DNA of 64,000 nucleotides from Epiperipatus broadwayi. Its lineage: Eukaryota > Onychophora > Udeonychophora > Euonychophora > Peripatidae. The notes below the pieces were generated by a model, which saw nothing but the letters and a program-made list of their open reading frames with translations, was not told the origin of the DNA and did no database searches. Numbering within the stretch: the stretch's first letter is position 1; every line of letters starts with the position of its first letter. Both the position numbers and the translations under genes were made by a program. Shown here piece after piece: positions 44,479-57,626 of this stretch. Where the stretch lies: positions 922,501 through 986,500 of the forward strand of contig JAQFVV010006452.1 in NCBI GenBank assembly GCA_028023455.1, written 5' to 3'.

Positions 44479-47082
44479 TAATGTGTATGTTCTTAAAATA
44501 CTTTTTAAATAAAAATCAATATTATTATGCCGAGAGTGACATTTTTTGTATTAATTGTCCATAACAATTGGAATGTAATAAACTGAAAAAAAGAAATTCA
44601 TAAAAAATATTTTTCATTTTTTTTAAAAAAAAATAAAAAATGTTAACTGAAAACATAAACTTGTTTAAAAAATCACGATTTATGAACATTTAAAAATTCA
44701 CTCTTTTGGGAAGGACAATTAAAAATGGGTATACTTAATAGCTTCACAATTTAAAATATATATTTTCACTGATACTATAAGGCTGATAATAAATAATAAT
44801 AAATGAGTAAGATTAAATTTTTAAATTAAGATTTAAGAATCCAAAACTATCAAGTCAGAAAACTTAATAAAACAATTATTTTAAAGGTATATTATTATGA
44901 AGGAAAATTTTTATTCAAATTATATTTTCATAATTCTGATGTATTGTAATGGAACAAAGGTATCAGTGTTATGGTGTGTGGGCAATCATTATCATCCCCA
45001 TTATAAGAAGCATGAGAGAATCAGCACTTAATAAATATAAGTAATTTATAGTGGTTCTAAGTTAGAAACCTATATAACTAGCGCTAAACCTTACTAATCA
45101 ATAGTCATCCTCTATGACTGGTTATAAAAAACACATTAAGACAATCTGGGGCTACTTATCCTCTAACCCTCTGGCAAACTTGGGCATAATATAAAAAGAA
45201 TCATGTGCATGCACATATTCAAATACTAAAATATCTATCATAATAAAAAATTTTGGGATTCTGATACTTGCTGATCATCATCAATACTGTGGACAAATGG
45301 CACCATAATTATATGAGTCATCTACAAACTAATTTCAAATCTATATAAATAAAATGCAGTGAACAAAATTTAAAGAAGATTTTTACCTTGTATCATCCAG
45401 AGAGCTAATTAGATCACAAGGACACTGCATATTGTGGATGTAAACAAGACACTGCTAATTCATAGAACAGATACCTGGAGAAATAACAACATTAACATAA
45501 AAAATAATTTCAGAAATTATTATTTTTAAAACAATTATTTAATAATGAATAATAAGAAAATTTTGAAAAAAATGATATAAAAAATGAAAAATTAATTCAT
45601 ATTCTATACAAGAAATATAATTTCATGTAGCCAATCAAATTTCCTGTTGATTCTCATTAACTAATTAATATTTACTTTATCTAAGTTGCTCTTCTTTTAC
45701 AATAATTAAATTTCAAAAAACACATCATTTCACAATGAATGGTAAAAAAATTTGAGATTAACTAAAACTTTATTTATCATTTTAATTAAGAATAGGGCTC
45801 ACATCATTTTGAAACAGGTATAAAATATTTTCAATAAACAACTAAAAAAATTTTCATTATTCTTTAATCCTTAATTTCATTAAAAATTAAAATTTATATA
45901 TGAAGATATGCACATCACCAATACCTTATTTTTTACCATGAAGTTTTTTTTTCATTCTTTTATAATTACATGTTTCTTTTAGGCTGATTTTCCTTTTCAT
46001 GCAGCATCAAATGTTCCATTTAAAATTATTTCATTCCATATTATCCTAGGTTTCCAGCTTAATAAATATTTTTACTACAAGTTCTGTTATTAACATTTTC
46101 TTTTTGTAGTTCCAATTTTGAAATTGATTGCTATTTCAAGTCAGGTTAATACATGTCAGTTTATCAATTATTTTCTCTCCTGTTAACTTTTTATTCTTAT
46201 AGCTTCTATTTTACAGTATAATAATTTTTAAGTCAGGTCAACACAGATTGAGACAATCATGATTTTGGGTGAACATGCAAGATTTCTTGCAAATTTCTCT
46301 CAGATGTATCTTCTACATTTTACTTGGTGAAACAAGTTATATTGTTAAATTGGTAATGTTCAGCTTTTAACTAAAGTTTAGCACATAGTTTTCTTTAATT
46401 TTATTTCAAAAATTATTTTTGAAAACTAAAAGTGAGGTCAGACTAAATTTAGACTATAAAATTATCTTCACCTATTCTCCTTTCATGAGCTGAGACTGCT
46501 ACTACTGTTGTCTTCTCAACATCTAGACCAAGACTGACCAACACTAAAGTCTATTGATTTAATCTCCACTATTTATTTATTTTAAAAACAATTTTAATAT
46601 CCATTAAATCACAGCCTAACTCATATATGATTGCATCAAACTTTGACCAATTGATTTTCTTTTTTTACTAAAAGATTTTTTTTAATTAATTAAAAATTCC
46701 AATTATATAATAATTATTTATTGGATCATTGTACTTATTTTTACTTCCTAATTACTAAAAACAAGTAATATTTTATTTATATTTTAAATTAAAAAATACT
46801 CCACATCTTTCATTTCTTTAGAGAGATAGAATGAAAAAAACCCTCATAATTAATTAAAAGCAGCATTTTAAAAAGTATTAATATCTTAATTTTTTTAAAA
46901 AATATTGATAAATATTATTTAAAGATTTTATATACTTGTTTCTCTTTTTTAAAACAATTATAAACTAATAGATAAATAATATTTAGAAAAAAAGAGATAA
47001 AAATTGTTTTATTAATTTTTATATTTTCTTTCTTTTTTTTATAATTACTCTAATAAACATTAAATATTTATATAATTGTTTT
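44479..47082. other. AT-rich DNA, no gene recognised
   Basis: Patches at 45060-45460 and 46220-46560 are less AT-rich but give no frame or repeat I can assign. Confidence 0.35.
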
Positions 47083-47367
47083 CAGTGTTTCCCAACATTT
47101 TTTGTCCTGTGCTCCACCAAAGTCTTTCTAAAATTCTTATGCCCTCCTGACATATACATAATTTTTAATATTCAAAAATTGAAATGCTCATTAAAAAAAA
47201 CTTGAATGATAGGTTTTGGGATGAAATAACTAGGAAATTCTTGAGCAAACACAATAAGTAAATTTTCAAAACATATAATGGAGAATTGAAATTCAAGTAC
47301 AAAATAATTTTAATAAAAAAATTTTTTTATCTTATTTTAATTATTGGTAATTATTTATTATTTAAAT

Positions 47368-49128
47368 TTAGTGAGATCCTTGCACTTGATGCTTGCTGCA
47401 AAGATATTTTATGTCAGGTTCCAATTTAGTTAACTTCAGTCTCAAATCTCCCCATTTTTTTATATCCAGCCTATTTCTTTTTTTTTAGCAGCAAATCATT
47501 TATGGCACTAAATCAACATTCAGCTAAATATGAAGATGGGAGTGGCAGCAATACTTCGCTTGCATATTTGGTTCCATTTGGATATTTGATTTCAGTTTCC
47601 TCACAAAGCCATGCCATCACTCCTTTTATATCAAATAAAGTTTTAAATGTCTCATCATTTTGCATTTCTGTGAGTTCTTCTTGCTACTGCACATTTGAAA
47701 TGTCAGACAAATCCACTAACATTGGCTGCATCATCCAAGTTGGAAAATCAATTTGTTTCAAATCTGAAAATTTTACTTTTAAATCAGCTAATAAAATTTC
47801 CAGATGATCGACACGAACATGTATAGCAATATCAGTCACTTCACATTTTTGGAGCCAATGAAACTTTTCAAAATTTTTGTTATAAATAAATATATGTTTG
47901 ACATAATTCAATAAAGGTAATAAAACCAAGGATCTTTGCTTTTGCATCGACAAGAGTTTTATTTGTTCCTTGAAATTGTTTATTTAATATATTTAGTTTT
48001 TCAAAGATATTGACTAAATAACTAACAAATGCCTAACCATAGATCGTTAACACATTTTTCATTTCAGGTTTGTTACTTAAAAAATCATTAAGAGTATCAA
48101 ATAGTTCCATAAATCTTTTCAAGCAGTTCCCTTTCGAGAGCCATCTTACTTCAGTGTGAAGTATAAGTTTCACATGATCTTCATTTTGTTCTTTACAAAA
48201 TAACTTAAAGAGACATTCATATTTGGGACTAGCTTTAATAACATTGATACACTTTATGACTAAATTTAGCACTTCATGTATAACAAGAGAAATGTTTTTA
48301 GCTACCAGATTTTTCCTGTGAATAACACAATGTACAAGAAACTCATCTGGATTCTCATCTTTCATCAATTTTAAGCAACCATTTTTCTTCCCCATCATAT
48401 TAGGAGCACCATCTGCAGCACAAGATGTTATATATTTCATTGGTATATTATTGACATCTAAGTACTTTTTTAATTTACTATATATGTTTGGTGTTTTCTA
48501 ATGATTCACAGAACATTTCTTCAGCAAAATCACCTTTATCTATATATCTTACATAAGTTATAAATACAGTCTCACTTCCTCTCAAAGTCATTGAATCATT
48601 TGCATCAAGAATTTTCTTGTTTTTAGCTTTTCAACAAATAGCATTTCAATATCCTCACTCATTTCATCTATTCTTCTTCTAACAGTATTGTTATTCAGTG
48701 GCATAGCTTTCATGTCTTTATCATCTTTTTTCAGAACTGTTTTAAGAAATGCTCATATTGATGGTTCGATTAAATTTTCTTCTATAGTATGACTTTTCCC
48801 AGATTCAGCAATGAGCAATGAAATTTGATAACTAGCCTCAAGAGTACGATTGATAGTTGCATGATGAGCAGTAAAGAGACTTTACTGTTACTCTTTTTTC
48901 AAAAAATTTTTTAAAAGTTTGAAAGTAATTTAAATCTGAATTAATATGAGCATTATTTTTCACCTTCAAATGTACTTCAAGGCAACCTTGTTTCATTGAT
49001 TTGCTAGTCAAGCATTGTTGGCCTATAAGACAAAAAGGTGACCCATTCATTGTTGACAGCGGGTGTGAAACCAAATTTTAAATATTCCTCTGATTACGGG
49101 AAATTTTTTTCTTGCGTGCTTCATTCAT
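47368..49128 (-). pseudogene. hAT transposase of the ZBED5/SCAND3-like group, broken
   Basis: Segments in order on minus: a start-like MNEARKKKIS at 49128 preceded by a splice-acceptor-like T-run plus CAG; the BED-finger remnant (FCLIGQQCLTSKSMKQGCLE); then SSCNYQSYS-type sequence. Next comes the hAT catalytic core AADGAPNMMGKKNGCLKLMK, CVIHRKNLVAKN and HTEVRWLSKGNCLKRF (48033-48440), then the HWLQKCEVTDIAIHVRVDHL and FPTWMMQPMLVDLSDI region (47684-47953), and last the tail LRLKLTKLEPDIKYLC, stopping at 47368. Frameshifts and stops separate these pieces. About 590 residues span the whole, normal for the group. The first zinc-binding Cys pair is damaged (CLIGQQC). Confidence 0.85.
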
Positions 49129-49368
49129 TTCACTATGGGCTGAAAAAAATAAATATATAATTATTTAAAAACTAAAAAAAAAATGAATTAGAGCAAACAT
49201 AGACTAAAATTGCATATTTAAATATGTATGACACATTTACTTCACCACAAATAAACAAACTTTTTCATTTGACAATTTTTTCCGGAAAATGATGCTTCTA
49301 AAACTGAAATTAATAAAAATTGCCAATTAAATTTATATACCATTTATATATTACTTATATTTATACAA

Positions 49369-50757
49369 TGTACACCTTTACCTCGCTTTGCGATGGCAAT
49401 TGGTCCTCAAAAACTCATCGTAAAGCAAGAATATTGTATACAGAATATGTATTTATAATGAGGGACTATGGGGAAAAAATTGGTCAGTTCCAGTCGATGT
49501 AAAATATCCACATTGGTTTACAAGCTCAAAGATTTTCTTGATTTTTTTATGGGATGATGAATAAATAAGGTATCTAAAAAGGAAAGTTTTATATCACTAG
49601 CAAAAAAATGCATATTTTCACTGTTTAAAAAGTACAGTACAGCAAAAAGAAAGAGAAAGTGAAACTAAATTTGAATTTAAGAGTTTTTATATTCTTCTGC
49701 AGAAGTTTTTCATCATAATGAAAGAAAAATCCATACTGAAGTGCATTTTTTTAAAATTTGTATTACAGTACATATTACTGTACATTTATGTTTATTACTT
49801 ATGTGAAATTATTCAAATTAAAAAACAATGTTTAATTATAAATTATTTAATTGAACATAAAGACTTATTACTGTACTCCAGAGTAACAAAAGGCTTAATG
49901 CATATCGTAAATCAGTCAACTTTAGAAAAAAAAAATCAACTTATTTTAAAAGAAAAAAATCTAACTGTTCTAATTTTCTAAAACATACGCTAAGTTTATT
50001 TTTCTTACTGTATATTTTTAGTAATGTAATAGTGCCTCCCCCCCCCCCCATTCATGTAGAAAGATTATTTATTAACACTTATTTTAAATGCAATCTGTTT
50101 TTCTTTTTAAACTTTTTTCTAATTCGACATTCTCATTTTAAAATGTTGTTTTTCTGTTGATTTGAAACCACTTGGGTGTACGTAATTAAGGAACACACAC
50201 ACACAATTTAATATTAGTATTTAGTGTTTTCCTGAAAGTTTGTGATGATAGTATTTTAGTTGTACTGTTTTCATCATCTAATATAAGTGTTGAATGTCTA
50301 GAAAAATTAAACTTTATTTAAATAATCCAAGTACTGTACATTATATTTAAATAAAGTTTAATTTTTCTAAAGACATTCAACACTTATATGTATACAGTAT
50401 TATAGATTCAGTAATTATATATATTTTAAGTTTATACATTCTATATTCAAAATACTGAATGCAGCACTAACATTGTGTTTTATGAATAAAATATTGTATG
50501 TGCTATACAATTACAGCAAAGTCATTATCTGTATATATATTACAGTAATGTACTTTTGCTTTTGGGTAAAATGAATTTAAAATATCTCTTCTCTGATGTC
50601 ATCAGTGATGCAAAATTCAAGATGGCTGCCAAAAAAATTTCCCCATTGTTATAGTGAATAATCAATTGTAAATCAAAGTAATGGGTACAAATTGATGATG
50701 ATCACTATTGTGAAATATCGCTAAGTAGCCAATCACTAAGCAGGGTAAAAGTGTACA
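49369..50757. mobile_element. Possible nested element with ~30-bp terminal inverted repeats
   Basis: TGTACACCTTTACCTCGCTT at 49369 resembles the reverse complement of the right end (TGTACACTTTTACCCTGCTT, ending at 50757). The interior holds motifs such as CATCGTAAAGCAAG, unrelated to the hAT transposase. Frames 49320-49502 and 49718-49981 do not match a transposase I know. This may be a MITE of a pogo- or Tc1-like group; the family is not established. Confidence 0.45.
50215..50395. repeat. Family D foldback, short copy D3
   Basis: AAGTGTTGAATGTCTAGAAA and TTAAACTTTATTTAAAT on the left pair with ATTTAAATAAAGTTTAATTT and AGACATTCAACACTTATA on the right. The central CACACAAATAGACAACAC module is missing, so it is a deleted version of family D. 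It sits inside the candidate nested element at 49369-50757. Confidence 0.72.
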
Positions 50758-51179
50758 TATATTTTAAAACAATGAGACTTAAACAATTTAACATGCACTT
50801 ATTTTAAATTATCACCAATGGTAAATGCTGAGCTTTACTGTGAAACACTTCTAAAGTGCGATCCCAGCACAACCAGTAGTTCAATTTAGTGTCTAATAGT
50901 GAAATCATGGCTCCAAACATGACAGGCAGAAGTTACTTATACTGGACATTTACTCAGCTCTAGTACCTACAGAGATTCACCATACAGTTACCATACAGTT
51001 AATTTAAACTCTGGATGAGTCCATTTTCGAATTGCCCCCCATAACAATTAAATTGCCCCCCTGTGGGGCATAGGCCCCATGTTGGAAAACACTTGTCTAA
51101 TGGATCATCATTCATTTTTATAACTGAGATGCCTCATTTATTTAAATAAAATTATATACATACTGTTATATATGTAAGT

Positions 51180-51462
51180 GATTATACATGGACAAAAAAA
51201 CAAACAGGCATTACTGATATCATTAAAAGAATTAAGACTAAAATGAATCTTGGCTGGACATATTTCTAGAAAAGATGCTAATAAACTAAATCCCAAGATA
51301 TTGTAAAACCTAGAAAGAGACTACACTAAGAGAAGGAAGGGTGAAATAAGGAATATGGCTGGTATATTGTGGGAAAAAGATGCTAGAAACTGGAGAAATT
51401 AAAATTAAAAAAAACTTCCATTTTACAGTACATTAGTAATAGTTGGAAATGATGATGATGAT
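51180..51462 (+). pseudogene. RTE-type LINE 3' fragment, heavily eroded
   Basis: Recognisable pieces are KKQTGITDIIKRIKTK, then a shifted WAGHISRKDANK-like stretch and an RKR-rich stretch. The 3' end is TTAGTAATAGTTGG plus (ATGATG)n. It is colinear with 61100-61385. Multiple frameshifts and stops are present. Confidence 0.7.
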
Positions 51463-52570
51463 AAAACACTTTGCAATTTTTCTATAACTTTTTTTATTAA
51501 ATATAAAAGAAATGACATTATTTTAAGAGTTTACACATTTGTGAAATAATCACATATTCATGTTTGTGGGTGATTTTATAAAGTTTATGTACCTCAATTT
51601 TCACTTTAAGCATAATAGTTCCATTTATTTAACCCACCACACTAATTTTAATATTTTTCTCAGTTATAAATCAATCAAGAAGCATAAGTTTTTGAGGCCA
51701 TCATTCTTTTTAGTGCAAATCTACAAAGGATATATATTAAATGATTTTACAATTACTTCATTACAAGATAAAATTCAACAATTTTGAGGTTACTTGAAAT
51801 ATAGTATCCAATATCAAATAATTAGAACATATCAAATTAAAGAGATACAATATCAATTCTTTCATTTTGTCATGAAATACTGTTTTAAATATTCAAAACA
51901 TTAATTTTGCATTTATTTGTCATAGTAATATTTGTAAAATATGTATAAAATATGAATTCGTTAATCATTTTCACCATTGTTATAAAATATAAAAAAAACT
52001 TGGATAATGTATCTTTAATTGTTTATTAATTCATTCATATAATAAAATACTGTCTATCTTTGTGAAGAAATAATTGAGCATAAAATGTTATTTATTCCTA
52101 ATTTGTAACTCAGAAACACCTATTGGATTAATATTAACAAAATAGTAATAAATAGTGGGTGCAATACTATATGGAAAGTAAATTACTTCTTTATACTTAG
52201 TCAGTTTGTAAATGAAAGTATTTAAAAATTGAAAACACTTCATACAGTTATATATGACTCATCTTTAATAAAAAGAATATTTCATTAAATCAAGTATCAG
52301 AAAATCAAACAAGAAAAACAAAACAGACTAAAAAGAAATATGTATTAAACCAAGTATTAGAAGATCAAGAAAATAAAAAAGTTTAAATAAGAAGTTTATA
52401 TTTATCATAATATTATTCTGTAAGTCTTTTCTCTTACTATTAGAGGAGTTATTGGTATATAAAAAGTTTGTAAAATTATTTACTTTATAAAATATCATTC
52501 CAATAATATATTTATTTTGATAGAAATAAATATAATTATTAATACTAATTTATTACTGAAAATATGAAAA
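51463..52570. other. AT-rich DNA, nothing recognised
   Basis: The frame 51560-51787 is unrecognised and probably incidental. Confidence 0.35.
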
Positions 52571-53880
52571 ACATCATTATCATTGTCATTTGCTGTCAGA
52601 AGATCTTATCAAATTTAATCAAGTTTCTCTTATTCATATATTCTTTTCTCCTCAACTTTTCTGCAGTCTTCCTTATCTCATCCATTCATTTTAGATGTGA
52701 TGTCTTTCTAGATATTTTACAGTCTGTTAGACTTCAATTTAATATTTTAACTTTTCAACTACTGTCTTCTTTTTTAACATTATGTACAATCAACTTTTTT
52801 CTTCAATATCAAAAATACCTATTTTTCATCTCACCTATATGTTGCATTTCCAGTCCTGTTTTGTCTTTTCTAATATATATCTGGCATACTTTGTTAAGTC
52901 ATTTGAAGTCTATTACTCTTTCATTAAAGGCAAAACTCAGATCTATATGTACCTTCCTATCTAACATGTGGGCATATTTTTATTTAATATCATGTTACTT
53001 TACTGAAGACACTCCATTTAAACTTAATTCAAATATTAATTTTATATGATTTCATTTCTATTAATACTTAATTTGTAATTATCACTACTCCTTTCTGAGA
53101 AAAACTGTTGAACCTTAATTTAATCTTTTAGCATTTATACTGGTTTAGTTTTTTGCTTTTATATGATAACTCTCAAGCTCTGAAGAATTTTTTCCAAAAA
53201 CGAATATATTACCTGTAAAATGTAGATAACCTTCATTTATTTTTATTTCCTTATGTTCCCATTTTAATCTAGAAAAAAAATTTCTCATAAAACTGCTGTA
53301 AAAAAATTTGGTGATATAGGATACCTTGTCTACCCTCATCACTATTATTCTTATTAAGTCACCACAAAATTAATCATTGCTATTGGATTTTGTCAAAGTA
53401 TTCTTCAAAATATAATAATTTGGATCTATATTTTGATAACCCTTTAATCACCATGAAGCTGCTTATAGAGGCCAATGCCTTTTTAAAATCTATAAATCTA
53501 AAGTATAATGGCAACTCATATTCATTGGCTTTTTCTATAACATCTAAGAAGATATGCTGTGCTAAAATCACTTTTAAATCCAATATGTATTTTTGTTTGC
53601 TATGAATCTACCTTTCTGTAACCTTGTTTTTATCAAATATCTTATATAAAACTGATAAATGGTCCATATGTCTATAGTTTCCAATATTTTCTTTTTCATT
53701 TCTTTATAACGTTATAATCATTGTTGCATTTTTCCAATCATCTGGAACATATTTATCATTTAGACGTTTTCTATATAGAATATCAAAATTTTTATATTTC
53801 TTCAATTGCTTCTTTTAAGATTTTAATAATAGTTCTATTATTTTTGAAGCTTTTTCCCTTTTTATAGATTTAATTTCAGC
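52571..53880 (-). pseudogene. RTE-type LINE, longest RT relic in the window
   Basis: Minus-strand order from the 5' side: YVPDDWKNATMITL (about 53750), ENIGNYRHMDHLSVLYKIF (early RT motifs), LPLYFRFIDFKKALASISSF (53380-53583, equivalent to FIDFEKAFDSI), SFMRNFFSRLKWEHKEIKIN and LHFTGNIFVFGKNSSELE. In the last piece the catalytic FADD has become FTGN (53145-53342). The 3' C-terminal block runs over 52640-52960 and ends at (ATC)n-like sequence at 52571. It spans most RT motifs but not the endonuclease. It is catalytically dead and frameshifted. Confidence 0.8.
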
Positions 53881-54300
53881 TTTAACTGTTTAATTTAAAA
53901 TACTAAGCAATTTAAACATGTAATTCTAGAAGATTTGGTTTTGTATGAGTTTGTTTATTACTGCATAGTTTTTAAGCTGTCTTAATTGTCTTTAATTTAT
54001 TATACTTCAGTGTTGAGTTGTTGTAGTTTGTTTGTATAGTTCTAAGTCATATTTCATGATGCCATGCTTTATTTAAGCAATAATGTCATTTATTTTTGTT
54101 ACTGAAACAATTTATCTTACAGTATCAAGTTGTTTTATATTTTCAAGATTTTTATTCTTTTATATATATTACCTTGATATTTAATAATTTCATTTTTTTT
54201 ATATCATTATTTATTTTTTATACTTTTTTATGAAAATTTAGACAGTTTTCTTAAATTAAATAATTAGTATTTCTGTGTAATCTTTATTTTAAAGAGGTAA
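53881..54300. other. AT-rich DNA, nothing recognised
   Basis: This could hold further 5' LINE sequence, but no motif is legible. Confidence 0.35.
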
Positions 54301-54396
54301 TCAAGCGTTGGTGGCCTAGTGCCTAGCTGCCTTCCAATCAGCTGGCCTGGGATTCGCTTCCGGTCAAAGCATTTGACATATATATATAAAAAAAAA
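54301..54396 (+). mobile_element. tRNA-derived SINE, short subtype, diverged
   Basis: TCAAGCGTTGGTGGCCTAGT, then AGCTGGCCTGGGATTCGCTT, then CAAAGCATTTGACATATATA plus an A-run. GGCCTAGTG fits an A box and GATTCGCTTCC a weakened B box. It shares the GCTTTGACATAT end with the copy at 60341-60431. Confidence 0.75.
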
Positions 54397-54971
54397 TAGA
54401 TAGTTTGTTTATAAATGGTTTAGTGAAGTTATTAGTTTATATTTATTATTTGAGAAATATTGTTCCTTTAACTTTTTTTTCATCGTGAGTAAATTTAGTA
54501 GGGTGCATTAATATTCATTGATTCTTTTAAGTGATAATTTATAAGGATCAAAACCTCCCCAAATTAGTGATCCTCAAAAATTCAAATTAAAAAATTTTGT
54601 AATTTGTATGAGGGATTATTGGGAATAAAACAGAAAGTGTGTGAGAATGCATTTCTCTTAGAACCCCTGAAAGTAATAAAGGTATCTTTCAATACCAGAA
54701 GTGTTAAAACAATAGCACCTCCTGAATAAATAATAATATATTTTATACAAACAAGTATAAAAGTGTAAGAAATATAAAGAATAACCCTCATAAAGATAAT
54801 TAATCATTAGTTCATTATATTTGACAAAAAATAAAGAAGGATACAAAGAGTAAAAGTGTAGTAAAAATAATTAGTAAATACTAATTCTTGTACGTTAATT
54901 AAATATTTATATATTTCACATACTCAATAAACCAACATTGTGTTATTAAACTAATTATATATATATATGTA
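54397..54971. other. AT-rich DNA, nothing recognised
   Basis: The overlapping minus-strand frames at 54582-54846 are low-complexity and not credible genes. Confidence 0.35.
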
Positions 54972-56130
54972 TGTCAAAGAATTTATAGGAAGGGAGAATA
55001 TTATATTGGAGAAAAGCGGTTTGGTTTTCAGACAGGGAAAAGTACAAAAGATGCTATTGGTGTTGTTAAAAGAAATGCTAACAGATATATTGAAAAGATA
55101 AAGGAATTGGTATATATTTTTGTGCATTTGGAAAAGCACAGGATAGAATAATCTGGAATAAACTTATGACAATTTTAAAAAATAAAAACTTATTTTGGAA
55201 AGAGAAAAGATTGATTTATGCTGGGCAAAGAATAAAAATTAAATGGGAAAATAATGTGATTGATGAAGTGAATATAGAAAGAGAAGTTAGGCAAGGATGC
55301 AGTACATCACATGTCTTTTTAAATATTTATTTAGACTGTGAAGAAGTAAATGTTGAAGGGAGAATAATAAAATGTATAAGACTTAAAGGTGATATGGCTC
55401 TTATAGCAGAGAATGAAAAGTAACTTCAGAATATGTTAAAATAAATTGGACAAAGATTTATGGAATATAAAATGAAGATTAATGTTGAGAAGACTAAATA
55501 TTTATGAATAGGAACTAAAGCAAAAAGTCTGAAAATTGAAATCCATGATAACATAGTTTAACAGATAAAAGGATTTAGATGTTTGGGTAGTTGGTTGAAT
55601 GATAATGGAAGAAGTGAAGATGAAGTTAAATAAAGATTAGTGTTGGCAAGGGAGCTATTTACTAAGAAAAATAAAATATTTGGTGGAGCAATGCTATCTG
55701 TGGAGGGTATTATTGTATGGTTGTGAAACATGGACATTGAATAATAAAATTAAGAACCGATTGGAAGCCTTTTAGATGTGGTCATGGAGAAATATTGGAA
55801 AAAAATCAATTGGATGAATAAAATAACAAATGAAGTTAGGAAAAGAATAAATAAATAAAAAAGATTGACTGAGGGAATTATAAATAGAAAAAAAGAAGGA
55901 ATGAACATATATTAAAAAGATAGTTTAATGAAAGATGTTTTGGAGAGAATGATGTGTGAAAACAAAAAATAAAAATAAAAAATATTGATATTGCTAGATA
56001 ATATAAGACATAGGAAGAGTTGTTTGGAATTAAAGAGCTGGACAATAAAGAGAATGGATTATAAAAATGGATAAATTGATTTTGCTCTCTGGATCTGTCC
56101 ATAGGATGGAAAGTATTGATTGATTAATTG
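54972..56130 (+). pseudogene. Second LINE family, reverse transcriptase relic
   Basis: Order: GEKRFGFQTGKSTKDAIGVV, YIEKIKELVYIFVHLEKAQD (the motif-A Asp position is His), IWNKLMTILKNKNLFWKEKR, VIDEVNIEREVRQGCSTSHV (55166-55423), IIKCIRLKGDMALIAENEK (catalytic FADD replaced by LKGD), MKINVEKTKYL, and FRCLGSWLNDNGRSEDEVK. Then come LLYGCETWTLN-equivalent and LEAF-MWSWRNI segments, and a Lys/Arg-rich tail to about 56130. The GKxTxDAIG and MWxWRR hallmarks differ from the RTE family elsewhere in the window, so this is a separate non-LTR clade. It has numerous stops. Confidence 0.82.
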
Positions 56131-56818
56131 ATATAACACTGATCTTTTTGTAAAAGTAAATTTGTCTTTCAAAAGAAGAATAAATTAATATAGGATAAAA
56201 TTCCAGCATTATATTTTCATTATATATGTATTTAATACCATGCTGTGCTAAATAAATGAATAGCATTAAAAAGCAGTGTGTATCTTTATTGCTAGCTTAA
56301 TATTAATATGAATACTGTAAATGAATGGTTTACATATTCTTTAAGCATGAATTTGTTATAATTTAATTACATACTATTTTTAATATATATTTCTATGTTG
56401 TTATTTTTTTAAATCTGATTCATATTTGAAGAATCTATTATTTTTGTCAAAAACACTTTCCAATATAAAAATTTATAATCCATACAAAACTTTGAATTAA
56501 AATGAATGCATTCTGTGATATTAATTTGCTTTGTTATCTAGAAATGTTGTGATATTTAATGATTTATAATTCATGGTCCATTTGAAATGAAACACATTAT
56601 TTAATGTGGCACATATATAAGTAATCAACATGAGGGGGAATGGCATATGCATGCAATAATATTTTTATTGTTTTGTTTTCCAAAATTTCCAAATACACAT
56701 TGCAAATTATGTCAATCATAATCAGAGAATAAGTTATGCATTTGTCACATTATAATGTTATTTCTAAACACCGAAGTTAAACTACATTATTTAACTTTAC
56801 AAACATTAATTTGCTTCT
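56131..56818. other. AT-rich DNA, nothing recognised
   Basis: No supported feature is present. Confidence 0.35.
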
Positions 56819-56826
56819 CTCTAGAG

Positions 56827-57626
56827 CAGTAGTTTTCAACCCTTGGTCTGCAGACCAGTGCCAAGCTGCAGAAGTTTTCTTCCAGTCCACAGGTAGATTG
56901 GCAGGAAAGTTTGTAATAAAATAATAAGAGTTTAAACTTTTAATTTATATAAACAATTTTTATTTATTTTTTCATCTCATTTTTACCCAATTAAAAAAAA
57001 AAAAAAAAAATGAAAACAAAATCTAATTAATCATACATAAATTAATTTATTTTTCTAGTTATTATAGATGTTTATGGAGGGAGAGGGGGTAGAATTAATT
57101 TTTTATTTTTTTAAAAAAAAATCAAAATTAAAAAAAAAAAGTTTTTTATTATACAAATTCCATATATTTATAACTTCATCTTGTATATTTATCATTAAAT
57201 ACAGATATTACATTTATCATAATCATTGTCATGTAATTAGACTAGCTGTGATATTTCCAACATTCAGGTGAATAACATTTTATTCTTGCATGTTTTAACA
57301 ATGAAATAATAAATTTAGCAATGCAGGCACATTAATAAGAATGATTGTTATTGTACTGTTTTCTGTAACAGTATGACTGTGCAACTTGGAAAAGAGTGTT
57401 CAGCATGTGAAGGTAAGCAACACCATTACAATATACAATAATTAGTGTGCTGTTTTGGTCAGTTATAACAATTATGCTTACCTAAGGCTAAGCAGTTTAC
57501 ATCTTTAAGAAAAGTTATCTATAGACTTCTGCTGGTCAGCGAAACCTTATTCTTATTTTTTCTGGTCCATGAAACCTTATCCTTATTTTTGCCAGTCTGC
57601 AGGTGTGAAAAGATTGAAGACCACTG
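56827..57626. mobile_element. Non-autonomous hAT element (MITE-like), intact ends and 8-bp target duplication
   Basis: CTCTAGAG at 56819-56826 is repeated exactly at 57627-57634. The terminal repeats are CAGTAGTTTTCAACCCTTGG on the left and, read inverted, CAGTGGTCTTCAATCTTTTC on the right. An 8-bp duplication with CAGTGGTTNTCAA-type ends is diagnostic of hAT transposons. At 800 bp with no transposase frame, it must have been mobilised in trans. Near the right end GAAACCTTATTCTTATTTTT is duplicated in tandem. Confidence 0.9.

Larger units (their letters stand above)
47083..51095 (-). mobile_element. hAT-type DNA transposon (ZBED/SCAND3-like), degraded
   Basis: The left end CAGTGTTTCCCAACATTTTT and the right end, read inverted as CAAGTGTTTTCCAACATGGG, are hAT-like terminal inverted repeats with one extra base on the right. 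The C-rich subterminal zone at 51036-51075 is typical of this group. It encloses a minus-strand transposase pseudogene (47368-49128). No clean 8-bp target duplication is visible, so one end may be altered. Two palindromic elements appear to have inserted between the transposase and the right end. Confidence 0.75.

Noticed and set aside
47502-47807. 101-codon plus-strand frame
   Set aside because: Antisense of the hAT transposase C-terminal region.
50600-50625. CTGATGTCATCAG as a hammerhead core
   Set aside because: It is a simple palindrome with no GAAA-bearing second core nearby.
52564-53049. 161-codon plus-strand frame
   Set aside because: Antisense to the RTE LINE C-terminal region on minus, which explains its length.
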